Shown one piece after another: positions 24,592 to 37,067 of a stretch of DNA of 64,000 bases (the first letter of the stretch is position 1; each line of letters starts with the position of its first letter). The stretch comes from Chamaecrista fasciculata. Taxonomy: Eukaryota > Streptophyta > Magnoliopsida > Fabales > Fabaceae. The position numbers and the translations under genes are program-made. The stretch covers positions 40,008-104,007 of the forward strand of contig QANZ01005497.1 in the NCBI GenBank assembly GCA_003254925.1. Reading direction: 5' to 3'. The notes below the pieces were generated by a model that saw only the letters and a program-made list of their open reading frames with translations, was not told the origin of the DNA and ran no database searches.

Positions 24592-25301
24592 CATGAATAG
24601 TGGAGGGATTTTGTAACAAAAAGGAAAAAGAAATAACCGTGAAGTGAAGCCAGCGAATTGAACTTACACTTTTTGGTCTAACAAAATTTTATTGGACCAT
24701 TAGGACACAAGTCATTTATGTTTTAATCAACATGTTTATTATATATATTATTTTTGAAAGTTTGAAAGGGCCGGCCGGCTCAGTGTTCAGCGTTCACAAT
24801 TCAATGGTATTTTGGACATTTTAATTTCACTTTTCCCCTTCAAAATTTATGGAAATGCTATCATTGTATCAATTTTATTTTTGTTCTGGATAAAAAATCT
24901 AAAATTAAAGTGCAGTATCATCCGAGTCCGCATGTGCAGTTCGCAGATCACAGGCACACACAGAATGTTAGAAATAATTGAGTAAAGGGATGAAATTTGA
25001 ATGATGAAAAGATATATAAGCGGTTTTGTAAAAAGGAAAAGAAAAAAGAACAACAATTAAGTAGTTTAGTAGCGGCCAAGGATGTTGAAGTAGAGAAGCA
25101 CCAAATGAGAGAGCAGAGTGCAAGTTAGATATATAGAATGATAAAGTAAGAATGATGTTGGGTAAAGAGAAATGGAGGAGTAGGACAAATTAAAGTAGAA
25201 GCATATATATACAGATATTGATTATTGATATATATGGAGGATGGACAAAGCAATATAAGTGGGTTCCATATAAAGGAAGATTAAGAAATGAGAAAGAAAA
25301 A
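22216..25301. other. Intergenic, 5' side of the acidic protein gene
   Basis: It includes the probable 5' UTR exon and intron of the acidic protein gene (to about 22600). The rest has no supported gene. Around 24360-24620 is a worn repeat of about 110 bp units ('atctattaatat...gcatgaatagtggagggatt') with a (TA)n run near 24558-24587. The 25070-25300 end would hold the EPFL2-like 3' UTR. Confidence 0.55.
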
Positions 25302-25867
25302 TTAGGGGTTAAAAATGAGGTTGCCACATTTACACTTCCAACTCATGGGCTTGTAATTGGAATGGTCATCAGGTGTGGCATAAGCAATTGTATTGAGAGA
25401 GGAGGAATTGTAGAATTGTGGCTGTGGATTTGTAGGAACCTGAACAGCTTCACAGTGTCCACACCACCTGCATCTTCTCTCACACCTTGGTGGCCTTGAC
25501 CCTATCTGTGTCCTCACCATCTTCATCTCCTACACAAACAACCTTCATTAATTGTTTCATCATAATATATATACAATTGGGATTATATATATTTGACATT
25601 TTTAATTTCAACCAATCTCAATATATCCTAGCTACCTGCTCAACCCCACTTTTTCTGAGATCTTTCCTACCTGTTCCAACATATTGAAAAACAACAACAT
25701 ACTAATTAGTTGGCCTTCATTCAAAGCTCAAACCATATTTTTTAAATTGATTATTCACCTTCTGTGACGGGTCCCTGCTGTATCCAGCTTGAAATTATGA
25801 GAAGCACAACTGAGATGCTCATAAAGTTGAGTCTGTGACCACATAAGGCATGATGATCATGTCCCAT
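25302..25867 (-). CDS. EPFL2: EPIDERMAL PATTERNING FACTOR-like secreted peptide (EPFL2 type)
   Basis: Precursor of a cysteine-rich peptide hormone. EPF/EPFL peptides are secreted and bind ERECTA-family receptors; EPFL2 acts in leaf margin and ovule patterning in Arabidopsis. Three exons on the minus strand: 25759-25867, a 35-nt micro-exon 25636-25670, and 25302-25529. They join in phase to 123 residues. Residues 17-30 are a hydrophobic signal core (SISVVLLIISSW). The mature C-terminal part begins near QIGSRPPRCERRC and shows six cysteines in the EPFL pattern (C-x3-C-x2-C-x2-C, long loop, CKC) and ends GNLIFNP. The internal ATG at 25867 was chosen because it gives a typical signal peptide; the open frame extends further 5' without support. 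A TATA-like run lies near 26049-26058. EPFL2 rather than a paralogue is inferred from sequence and gene order. Confidence 0.9.
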
Positions 25868-28779
25868 TTCAGAGAAGCCAAATGGACAGAAAGAAGAGGT
25901 AGATGGGGTTGGGGAACTGACTGTAGGAAAATAATATGTAAAATATAGAAAGTTGGCTAGAATTTCACTTGAGGGGGAAAAAAGAGGAAGATGGAGAGAG
26001 TAGAGGATTAAGTAATTAGTAAATGAGTGGGAAGAGAGGAAAGTTAATGTATATATAAGAAGGAAAGAATGCATGTTAAGATTTGATTTAGAGGGGGTGA
26101 TGGAAAGGAACATAGAAAGACAAATGAGAAAATTGCAGAGAGGGAACAAAAGGTGGAGAGCCCAAAAGGGAAAGACCTATCCTTGAGATGACGGGACCCA
26201 ACTACAAAAAAACCAAGATTATATTGAAGACAGTTCGGACCCAAAATTTTCCAAAAAGGAGAAGCAGCAGTTCCCACACAACTACAAATAGATTATATGC
26301 AGTACAACACGATTACGACCCAGAAACAGCAAATGGCCACAAATTTCCATCAGATGTGAGCAACAAGCTCTCACTAACAGACATGCATTTACAGCTGTGA
26401 TCTTGATTCTTGATAGAGTGGGAAACTGCCAAAGTGGGAATGGGATGTCTCACTTTTAGGTTTCTTGTAGTATGTGATCCGGGCAGTTCCACTCTATCAC
26501 GCCATATTCTTCTTTCTCTGTGGAATAGAGAAATAACATCAACTCTCCATTATCTTTTCAAACTATGATTATGAAATCACATAAATATCACACTTGGGTT
26601 CGTTGGTAAATCTGATTCCAAAATCAGGTTCTGATTTCACACATGTGCGTCCCTTCTGTTCTCTTCATACTGCTATAGCGACTAAATATTGAGATGCAGT
26701 GACATACTGATGCTTACATTACATAACGCTAGCCCGCCTTCCCTCCTCTGTATTTCTCTTTGTCATTTTGTCCATTTTTTATGTATGAAAGATAAATTGA
26801 ATCTTTTAAACCTGACACTATATCTATCTGATTTCACCACCAAAAACTCTCTATAAACTCCATAATGGTCCCACGCTAAATCGTATGTCTGAAAGGATTA
26901 CTGAGACTGAGAGGTCATGTTTCATTCATCCAATCCCATGCTTCAAGGGCCGTATTTTGGGCCCCTTTTATAAAGGCCCGAGGCCCAAATTAAGGTTTCG
27001 CAAAAATCGAAAGTATATTTATTTCACTGACAAAATCTTTTTTTTTTCTTTTACTCGGGAGCCCAATGTATACTTGGAAGGATTATCGGCCCTTATTGTG
27101 TAGTGTGTACCACGTTCAATTGCTTTAGAGGAAACCATCAGTGTGTAACTGTGTATGGTGTTGGAGTATTGTGTTCCCTAAATTTTATTGTATTTAGTCT
27201 TTTATAATCTATTCTAAGAGTTTTTAGCTCAGTTTTTTTTGTGAGATATGAGTCAGGATGTATCTTCTTAATTATTATATGTCGTGTCATTTTTATAATG
27301 AATGAAAGTTTCTTACTCTGTCCAGAAAAAAAAAAGGAGTTTCAGAATTTTTATTTTGTAATTCCTTATAGAGACTTAACGGCAGTAGGGTAGGTGATGA
27401 AAAAATCCTTAGAGACTTAATGGCAGCAGTATAGTCAATGGAAAAAGTTCAAGAAATATTTTGTTTGCTATAAATTTTTTTTATGATGGATCATGTAAAC
27501 AAAATATTTCAATAATTTCTCTCTATATAAACAAAATATAAAATTTTTACTATTTATTAAATGTTTATTTAAAAACTTTATAGCAAAGATATTGAAACTC
27601 TACTTAAATTTAGGCCTAAGTAAACCTAAGTTTCTTTCATAAACTGCAGCATCTGTGCATTGTGTATGAGTTAGTGTTACAAAATATGCTGAAATTGAAA
27701 GAATCTTTGAAAGAAATAAAGGGACGAGAGGGTGGGAGTAAGTAGTTCCATGAGTCATATGCAGGGTCGTCTTCAGTTCTCTGTCTCACCAAAAACCTTC
27801 ATTAGTGTTGCAGATCATGCATGCTCAATCGGCCTAAACTGGTTGCACAGAGATTGTGGTGTGTGGTGTGCATGGCCTGAAGCATCAGCTACAGCTGCGT
27901 ATTAGCAAGATGAGATGTCTCCCATTGTGTTAATTGCAACCAACATATTGACAAAAAGGTAGATGAAGGCAGTATCAACATATGGGCTTGTATCATAAAA
28001 TTCATTGATTTTAGTTCTCTTGTCAATTTAATTACTTTAAGATAAGAATGATCAGGATTGGTTCCCGAGTGGTCCCTGTGTTTGAATAGCAACCACCACT
28101 AATAATGGATACGGTTAGCCATTAGCCCTTAAACATGTCATTGCCTTGTGCCTTCCATATTGTTCACATTACTGATCAGAAACGATTAATTGCAGAAACT
28201 AAGGTGGGTTTGAGCTCTTTGAATAGTATTTAGTATTTACTGTTTAATATAATAGATCATATGGTTCTTGCTTTGAGCCCAAAAGAAACGAAAAATACTA
28301 TGATATATCACAATCCCCTAAAATCAAATTGGATTCCATGCAAAGGGAGAAGCATCTCCAGCAAACCCGTTTGAGTGCGCCACCGTCGGTCTCATTGACT
28401 TGTCCGAAAGTTCTGTTCAACATCACAAAATGTATTTAAATACCAAAATATAATTGAAAGCTAAGAACCACACATAATTGCCTAAAACCTCTATTAGATA
28501 ACCCATCAGATCAAACACACTAGCTGGTTAGTCTACCCTAAACTTGCTCTGCCTGTTCACCTGTCAATTCTAGCAACCCCTTAAACAACAAAAGTTAAAG
28601 CGGATTAGTGCAGTGTCGGTTCCAAATAATTCCACCATGATTGAATCAATTACTCTAGTAGTCAAATGTGTTTACCCATCTTTCATTCTTTCATTTCTAT
28701 TATTGTCTTAATTAACTTAAGTAATTTGATTGTGATATACGTAGAATTTAAAGCTTATTTAAAAGTCCCTTACGAGTGG

Positions 28780-29340
28780 GTAGTCAACGAGAAGACATCA
28801 AAAGGTACAAGATAGCTCTTGCGTCGTTATGTGGGCCGCCGGCACAAGATAGCTCTGAGAGGTGTATGACGTCAGCACGGAAGCTTCAGCGTGATTTTAG
28901 GCTATACGTTACTTGGGCCGTCGGCCCAAGTGAAGAGAGTCCCACGACGCACGCAAGTTAAAAGATAAAGATATGTTTTGGACAGCCAAGATTCAAGATA
29001 TCAAGATACAGCGAAGAAATTCTGGATATTTCGCTGTGCCGCGGATCTGCGCCGCCGGCGCATCCAACGGCCCAAGTGCAATTTGTTCCTTGACTTGCGG
29101 ACCAAGTCGACTACTCAGGCCTATAAATAGAACTCGACTTTCTCATTGTATCGCATCCCAAAATTTGTACTCTCTCCTCTTATAATAATATTGACAGTGT
29201 TGCCCGGAGACGTAGGCATAATTGGCTGAACTCCGTGATCAAATCTTGTGTGTTCTTTCTTTCTTCCTTATTTCTTTCTTAGTTGGTTGATAACATTCAA
29301 TACGTTTGGTGAGATATTTATATTCCGCATATATCCCCTT
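28780..29340 (+). mobile_element. LTR-retrotransposon-like fragment (possible solo LTR)
   Basis: GC-rich 5' half with repeated gggccg(c/t)cggc modules, then a promoter-like 'cctataaatag' at about 29120. A transcript-like tail follows, with 'gcccggagacgtaggca...gaactccgtgatcaaatcttgtg' and a pyrimidine-rich ttctttctttc run. This order is typical of plant Copia-type LTRs. No internal reverse transcriptase or integrase is next to it. A clear TG...CA with target duplication was not found, so the ends are approximate. Confidence 0.55.
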
Positions 29341-30732
29341 ACAATATATTCAAACATGAAAATTACAAATACACTTTAATTACAAGCTGACTCCCCTCCT
29401 ATATAACACAAGCATTGAAGTAATTAATCACACTCATTTGAGAGTCACACTGATGCTTTTTTTTTTCTAACTTTTTGATTTTCTTTCTTTAAATTACAGT
29501 GCATTTACGTTACAAAGTATCCAATTCATCCATGTCCATATATAGGTCAACGTCTCTACAAAAGACATACAGTAACTCAATTTGCTAAAATCTGAGCCCC
29601 TCCACTTCTTTTTTGGTTTTGGGATCACGGGGCGTGCACTGGTTTGGAGTATCCAGGGAAAAAGAAATAAGGAGAAACAATTAGTTCAAACTTATTAATT
29701 GTTTAAGAAAAACACTTTGTATTTTCACCCTGTATAATCAGTCAAACAAAAAAAGTATTATGTATTTTCTTTTTATCATAAAATTCAATAACAAAGGTAT
29801 AATAAACTATATAATTAAGATGTGTAGGGAAATAATGCCCTACTTCTTCCAAATTGCATCCATGATATGACAAACACCTACTCTCTGTTTCTGCTGAAAA
29901 TGCACCATATATGCATTTGAACACCATATACTTTATACACACATCGCTAGTAGTTACCCAGCTGCTATAGAATATATACACTAACACTCCACTTGTCATA
30001 CCCATATCTGTATGTATCAAACTTTAAGTAATTATATATTTTCACTAAACTCGGAAGCTGGAGCGAGCAGCTACGTTAGTGGGGACTCAACCATTTACTG
30101 TTGAGTTTATAGAAATAATTAAACAATCTCAATGGTAACTAATTATTTTGAGTCCCTTTTCTTCTCTGTTTGTGGAGACCCAAAGATGTAAAAACAACGA
30201 CAAGCAGTCACTGATATCATTTTCAAAGACAACAAAAATTGGAGTACATGAAGAATTTGAAACCTTTCATGTTGAGATTAAAATGAAATTTGAAAACTCC
30301 AAAAGTTTAATAAAAAAACAATTAATAATCAAGTTGAGAATTTGAAGGAAATCGACAAGTTCCCAAAATGACAAGCTCTATCCCTTAAAATAGTTGACAG
30401 GAGTGATTAAACCCCAAAGGAGACGTCTGTTTCCTTTTTTTTATTATTAAAAAAAATTACAGATAGGTAACTGTATATATAATTATTGGTGACCAGAAGT
30501 TTCAGTGATTTATTCGGAATTTCCGTTGTCAACCCGAACAGTTACTTTGTATAATTATAATAGTAAGCATGAATCTATTATCATTTGCTTAATTATTTGG
30601 TTATCATTGATCCATCGTTATCCCGAAAAGTTAATTAGCTCCTGAAAAAAATTCAACAATGCATTATTGACGAGAGTCTGGAAGCAAATAAATACTAAAT
30701 TTTGTTGGATGCCAAGCGAGATCAGTGTCTTC

Positions 30733-30735
<3 letters not shown>

Positions 30736-30800
<65 letters not shown>

Positions 30801-30834
30801 NTTGAAAGAGACATTTGTGTGTGTGTGTGTGTGT
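30736..30834. repeat. Compound CT / GT microsatellite
   Basis: (CT)n runs over about 65 bases to an N at 30801, followed by ttgaaagagacat and a (TG)n run. The N suggests the true repeat length is not resolved in the assembly. Confidence 0.95.
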
Positions 30835-32963
30835 TGTTGTTGTTCATTTTCCTTTACAACTTCACAGTTAAAACCGATTTAAACATTGAATAATATGTTG
30901 TAATATTGCCTCGACAAAGGCTTTTAATTTGCTTTATTTGTTGTGCAGCCTTGATCTATAAAAGAGATGAGAGATGGGAAAGTGACTGAATTTTAATTAT
31001 GTGTGAAACAGCTGGAATGAGCATTTGGCTAACTGTTTCCTTCACCTTGGCTTTTTGCCACAAAGCCTTTTGTTTCCAGTTTCAGGTTTTATGTCTTACT
31101 AGTTATTGTCTCCAAGTAAGCCTTTTGTAATCATCTATCCTCTGACCACCCTCAAATTGCATATCCACTTTAAGATACTAATCCAGTTAATTTGCTCATC
31201 TCTACTTAATTATATGTTCGTCCTTTTCTATATGTGGAGACGTGGAGTACTTGAATGATCATTTTATATTTATCTGTGTTGTACCAATTAGAAATTGGTG
31301 GAAACTTGTGCTTACTTGGAAAGAGTACCCACTGGTCACTACGCATCCATATACTATGAAAAACGAAACTAAATGAATATAATTCTGATCTCTTGAAGAC
31401 ATAATTTTTACACTGCCACCAGAGGTAGCTTATATATATAATTATAAAAGTGTATGTAATATACCAATACCATATTTGTATATGAAAATGTTTTGTTTTG
31501 ATAGCTTTACTTTAGATAGAGGCTCAGCAGGTAGAAGGGGTACCGTATAATTGCTATTGTAGTAACCCAGTCCACAAGTGTCACGCTGCCGACAGTTGTG
31601 TTTATGAGGGGACCCACTCCCTTTTGAGCACAATCAGCATTTGGATGGTTGATGCTGACGCAGCAACATATGTAGTCCTCAAATGTCCATTCACGTCTTT
31701 CCACGTGGATTTATGGAAAGGTCATGTCGTGCTTGGACTTTTCTCCACGCGTCCTTCTCTGATTGCTCCAATTCATGAGATTCTGTCCATTCTCACTTCG
31801 ATGCCTCACATGCAGTGAAAAGGCACTCTCCTCTTCCAAATTCTTTACAAGGCTATATCTTTCTTTCCTAATTTCCCACACAACACACTCACTTTTGATA
31901 GTCACGTACATGTTCTTAACACTTACAGTCATTTCTTTGATTCTTTAATCACTTTACCATTCATTCATTATATATATGCAAGAGTTATCCCAAATGAATG
32001 AATGAGGATTGGATTGGCGAAAACAAAAAGTGAAGTAGAGAGGACAATAAAAAAGGGGCCCATGTTAGGTTAGGGGCCAATGGGGAGGTTCGAAATCAAT
32101 CAACTTTGTGGTGGCTGTACACAGATATACATGGAGCCCAAATAATTAACAACGCCTGGCGCAGGCCCCTTCATTCATCTCTTCAAAATTACTCGCTATT
32201 CTTTGCCTATCGACCTATATGCAGGCCTCCTTGTCTTAGGGCCCATCATTACATCTCTATTCTCATCGCCTTCCCTTCCCTTTCAATTAAAGCCAACTCC
32301 CATGCCTGAACCTCAGCTTGATTATGATGTCCCAAATCTTACTACTTGCTTTGTAACACTAGCTCATTGTTACTATCATTTGGATTTCAGGATTTCTGAT
32401 AAATATGAACAACTTTACATCGAAAGACCAAGAAATTCATAGTTCATTCAATCTAAAATCATCTACTTGCCAAAATCTCAAATGTAGACCTTGATATCGG
32501 CTTGACCGATTCTGTACGTGTTGAGGTGTCACTGTATGTCCAATTCTTCCTTCATTCTATTTTAGTATGTATAAGAAAGTTATTGAGTTTTGGGTGTGGG
32601 AAATGAGTCTAAAAGTGGTGGAGTAGTTAAGTCAAAGATGCTTGGTATAGGTACCGTATGTGCATGATTTTGAAGTGGTGGGAGGATAAGACGAAGAAAG
32701 AAAGAATTGAATTGAAATGAATGTAGTGTTGGCAGATTGTTCCATCAAGAAAATAAATGCTCGTCCTCAAAATTGAAATGCACACGCGCATGAAATGATT
32801 AGGTATGAGGATAAAAGAAGATGCGACCCTAGCAAAATGGCGAACTGTTGGGTAGGACCTGATGACGGCTCGCCATGAGCTGGATGGAAAGCTAATTGTT
32901 GTGACGCTTTCCATTCCAATTTTCAATATCCTTTCTAAATTCTCAACCCTCCTATTCCTATTT

Positions 32964-32973
32964 CTATATAAAC
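32964..32973 (+). promoter_or_regulatory. Probable TATA box of XTH7
   Basis: 'ctatataaac' sits about 135 bp upstream of the XTH start codon, the usual distance once a 5' UTR of about 100 bp is allowed for. Confidence 0.5.
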
Positions 32974-33103
32974 TTATGTGCCATTCACTCCCACTTGTAT
33001 TCCACTCCAAACCCAAATTATATTTGTACATGTTTTAATAGTCCTCATAATTGAAACACGTCTGTCTGTCTATTCATTCATTCTTAAATCATAACCATCC
33101 CCA

Positions 33104-34290
33104 ATGTTTTACCCTTTAAGAAATGTTGGTGTATTGGTGGTGTTGTGGGCTGTAATATGCGGCGTGTGTGCTTGGGCACGACCCGCCACTTTTCTGCAAG
33201 ACTTTCGAATCACATGGTCTGATGCCCATATCAAGCAAATCGATCAAGGCAGGGCCATCCAACTCATTCTAGACCAAAACTCTGGTAACTACTTTTTCCG
33301 ACACCCACCCTCGTATTCTACTATTCTACATGCTTCATTCACACATGTCTTTTACTTTTGGTTTTTTAACTAACTAACTAATATCTGTGGTATATTTTTT
33401 CAGGGTGCGGTTTTGCTTCTAGGAGGAAGTATATGTTTGGGCGTGTTAGCATGAAAATCAAGCTCATTTCCGGAGACTCTGCTGGGACTGTCACTGCTTT
33501 CTATGTAAGTCATCACTACTAGAAGTTTTTTTTTTTTTTTGAAACAGAGTGGGTGGGGGGTAAAATTAAGTAATGAAGACATTGATGTTTAATTGGATTG
33601 AATTTTGGTGGTAGATGAACTCGGACACGGACACAGTTCGGGACGAACTAGATTTCGAGTTCTTGGGAAACCGTAGCGGGCAGCCATACACAGTTCAAAC
33701 AAATATCTACGCTCACGGGAAGGGTGACAGAGAACAACGAGTCAACCTCTGGTTTGATCCTTCTTTAGAGTTCCACACTTACACCATTCTCTGGAATCAT
33801 TACCATATTGTGTGAGTCAAATTATAGTCGCACAACTTGAACTTGGGGCATTTTGATTATCGAGAGTGTATTAAGTAATATAGAAACAAATATATGCAGG
33901 TTCTACGTGGATGAGTTTCCGATCAGAGTTTATAAGAACAATGAAAACAGGGGAATCCCATACCCAAAAATGCAAGCGATGGGGGTGTATTCTACATTGT
34001 GGAACGCGGATAATTGGGCAACCAGAGGTGGGCTTGAGAAAATCAATTGGAGCAAAGCTCCATTCTACGCTTATTACAAGGACTTCGACATTGAAGGATG
34101 CCCTATACCAGGACCCTCTAACTGTGCCTCCAACCCTACAAACTGGTGGGAAGGCTCTGCTTACCAAGCCCTGAATGCATTAGACGCCAGAAGATACAAA
34201 TGGGTTCGTGTCAACCACGTCATCTATGATTACTGTCAAGATAAATCCCGCTTCCCAATTACCCCACCCGAGTGCCTTGCCCCCATCTAA
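33104..34290 (+). CDS. XTH7: Xyloglucan endotransglucosylase/hydrolase, XTH7 type
   Basis: Secreted GH16 enzyme that cuts and rejoins xyloglucan in the cell wall. Four exons, 33104-33284, 33404-33504, 33615-33811 and 33900-34290, join in phase to 289 residues, the normal XTH size. Residues 1 to about 25 are a signal peptide (hydrophobic [16 protein letters not shown]). The catalytic motif is [10 protein letters not shown], keeping both Glu residues (nucleophile and acid/base) and the Asp but with Arg where most XTHs have His; as I recall this is shared with Arabidopsis XTH7. An N-glycosylation site (NRS) follows at once. DWATRGG-like [13 protein letters not shown] and the C-terminal XET domain with paired cysteines and YDYC are present. 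Gene order also supports XTH7. It looks complete and functional. Confidence 0.95.
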
Positions 34291-34320
34291 CCCCATCATC
34301 CCCTACACACACACATATAT

Positions 34321-34365
<45 letters not shown>

Positions 34366-36322
34366 CATACTCCTTTTCTAGTTCTACTACAAATTATAAG
34401 CCCAACTTCATACTGTTACTGTTACCACGACGTATATGTCAACACCCACTGCCCACTTATCCATTTCTCTGCTTCAGTTCTCTCTCCTATTTACTGCGCA
34501 TATGGTTTGTGCTCTAATAAACCTTCTTGTATTATTATTGTGATGAAAATTCAAGCTGGATATAGTATTATAGCTACGTAATTTCATTATTCTGTATTAT
34601 ACTACCAACCTTCCATTGTGGAATAAATTAAAGTCACATTCATCAATTTTTGGCTGCTACGCTATATAATGGATCATAACTAGAGTGGTGATACTGCAGC
34701 AGCTGCTGCTATACTCCTCTTCTTAATACCCACATCTATAGGTAAGCCCATCAATGCCTATTTAAGGGACCATATATCAATGACATATCAATAAATAGTT
34801 AAGAAAATTGATCCCCATCTAGCTGGTCCCTACCGGCTTTTATAGTATGCTAAGACCTCTGCGAATGGTCATTATACAAACGTGTGAGAGGACTCAAACA
34901 CTACTTCTGATGGTCAACGGTACACATATAAAATCTGCATTCCTTAACAGCCACAAAACAAAAATATATAAATTAATAAAAGACTTGTGTGGCATATGCA
35001 CAATAAAACAAGGCGACCCAGCTTTCAGATATATGCATACATTCATCTTTTGCAACTGCTGCCTGCCTGTCTGCAATAACTCTTGAACCGGATGAGTGAT
35101 ATGCATCTGCTAGACTGCTACAACACACACACATTTAATATATATATATATACACACATATGCATCATTTTCGTTTCTTCAACTCTCGTGGAGGCTGTCC
35201 ACACATTTCTTTTCGTCCTGCTTTACTTCATGTATTCACTTCTACTGGTGAATGGGGTAGGTGGAGTGGGGAGACTATAGATTGTCTATTTGTCTTCATC
35301 TAAATTTTAACAAAAAAGTTTATTCATCTAAACGGTAAAAGGTTTTGGAGTTTGGACCAATCCCACTTAAATTGAATATACTGCTGAACAAATGGGCTAA
35401 AAGGGCTTTTGAAAACAATGTCAAAATTGAGTTGGTAAGTTAACGTGAATTTGGGAAATAGAATTATTGCATTGCATATAATAGAGGAAGGGGACCAGAG
35501 GATTACATTACAATAACGCGACTGATTACATGCAATAGATAGGTGTTAGAAATCAGAATGATTTAGATTGTAGAGGCAGAGGATGGTTCGGTCATTATCA
35601 ATATTGATCTGTCCACAGTCCACACTCAAATATATGAAGGCACCATGCATCTTTATAAATAACATCAGTCTGACCAAGCTATCTTTGGCGCAGGTCTCAT
35701 TTAAGACTACAACGAATTAAGTGAATAGGCCAATAAGTTTAATTACGAACCCATTTTGAATTTTTTATGATTAGTTTGCCTGCTACCACATAGTTACTTT
35801 ATCAATCTACTTCAATCATTATTTGTTAATTTTTGTAGTAAATTAATAATTCAGTCCCAAAAAAATTTACCGAACCCACAACTCAATTTTTAAAAAATTA
35901 AAATACACAATTTAATTTTTGAAAGATTAAATTAAGATGCCTTTTTGTCTTTCAACCGTCTTGTATTACGCGCTTATATACTGATTTTATGACTTTATTA
36001 CACTATTTTTAGATAGTGTGTAATCTCTCACAAGTCTCAATCACCCAAACTCAAATTTTTTATGTAGAGAGAAAGAGAACTGAATTTACTATAAATGATT
36101 GCTTTCACTATCTACATCTATTTACGTTCTCAAATAAAAAATTATAATTAATCAGTAGTTGTCATGTATCCAAGTTAATCAATTTTCTTTTTCGTTTTTA
36201 GTCAATGCAACAGAAGTCCTCCTCTAGTCAGCTTGAACATGCTAAATGGAAGCCCAACGGACCAAAAGCTACAATAGTTAAGTCTAAGGTTGCAAACTTG
36301 CAATTTAGAAGAAAAAAGAAAT

Positions 36323-36361
<39 letters not shown>

Positions 36362-36869
36362 AAGTGTTGTTCACTTGTTTGTAAAGAAGATTCACGCTCA
36401 ACACTGTGGCACTCTTTGCACTCTGGCATTCAGCAGCACCAACAACCATCATAAAAATTTTCGCCTAATTAACTTTGTTTTTCTCTTTTGGTTAGGATAT
36501 CTTAAGTTTTGTGTGGGAGGAGAGACATATATAATGAAACATGTAGTGAAGCGCTTGTAAGTTTTCTGGCATTTTCCAGAATGAAATTGGATGAGGAAGA
36601 GGCAGAGTGGTGTATTCAAAAAAGATATACAAATTAGTAAACTAGGCAATAATTATCATGAAGACATAGACATCGATTTGGGATTAACAGGAGCGAACCA
36701 AGAGACAGATGACAGGTGACAGATTAATCCATATTTTAATACGCTGTATACCCTCCCGTGATATTTCAGATGAAGATAACATCGAAAGAAGTACACAAGC
36801 AATTAAAAAACTTGAGATAATTAATGAGATCCAATATAATAATGGTGGATGTGGTGGCGTGTCTAGTGT
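34291..36869. other. Intergenic between XTH7 and CLE
   Basis: The XTH7 3' UTR probably includes an (ATACAT)n microsatellite at about 34316-34370. A (GA)n run lies near 36332-36356. No other gene is supported. Confidence 0.55.
34316..34372. repeat. ATACAT microsatellite in XTH7 3' region
   Basis: About eight 'atacat' hexamers begin 25 bp past the XTH7 stop, probably inside the 3' UTR. Confidence 0.9.
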
Positions 36870-37067
36870 CTACCTATTATGAAGAGGATTACCTCCCGTG
36901 GGCACTCCTCTCTTCTCTTCCGACAGATGTTGCTCGGTTGAGATGTTAGAAGGAATACCTGAAGTGCTGAGATTGAAGAATCCAGTAATAATGGCTTCGG
37001 AATGAATAATAATGCAGCAAAACGTCATGAGTATTAGAATCAGCAGCACACAAGAAAGTGTTCCCAT
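36870..37067 (-). CDS. CLE-family signalling peptide precursor
   Basis: A 65-residue single-exon precursor with the layout of CLAVATA3/ESR-related peptides. It has an N-terminal signal peptide (about residues 1-25, core CVLLILILMTFCCIII), a variable middle, and a C-terminal CLE motif RGVPTGGNPLHN followed by a single Arg before the TAG stop. The motif keeps Arg1, Val3, Pro4, Gly6, Asn8, Pro9, Leu10, His11 and Asn12. The usual Pro at position 7, the one normally hydroxylated and arabinosylated, is Gly. The upstream EEK before the motif resembles usual processing sites. CLE peptides are secreted and bind CLV1/BAM-type receptor kinases in meristems and vascular tissue. The exact CLE orthologue is not clear, so no number is given. 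I recall no CLE gene between XTH7 and HAT22 in Arabidopsis. Confidence 0.85.
   Translation of the reverse strand: MGTLSCVLLILILMTFCCIIIHSEAIITGFFNLSTSGIPSNISTEQHLSEEKRGVPTGGNPLHNR

Larger units (their letters stand above)
25868..33103. other. Long intergenic region between EPFL2 and XTH7
   Basis: About 7.2 kb without a supported gene. It contains the divergent promoters of EPFL2 (near 26050) and XTH7 (TATA-like 'ctatataaac' near 32964). It also has an LTR-like fragment (28780-29340) and a long CT/GT microsatellite with an assembly N (30736-30834). The short open frames here have no recognisable domains. Confidence 0.55.

Noticed and set aside
28776..29185. Two short frames in the 28.8-29.2 kb region
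   Set aside because: They lie in an LTR-like sequence with a TATA box and no conserved protein; treated as part of the element.
33871..34174. Alternative frames inside XTH exon 4
   Set aside because: They overlap a well-supported XTH exon in other frames and show no domain.
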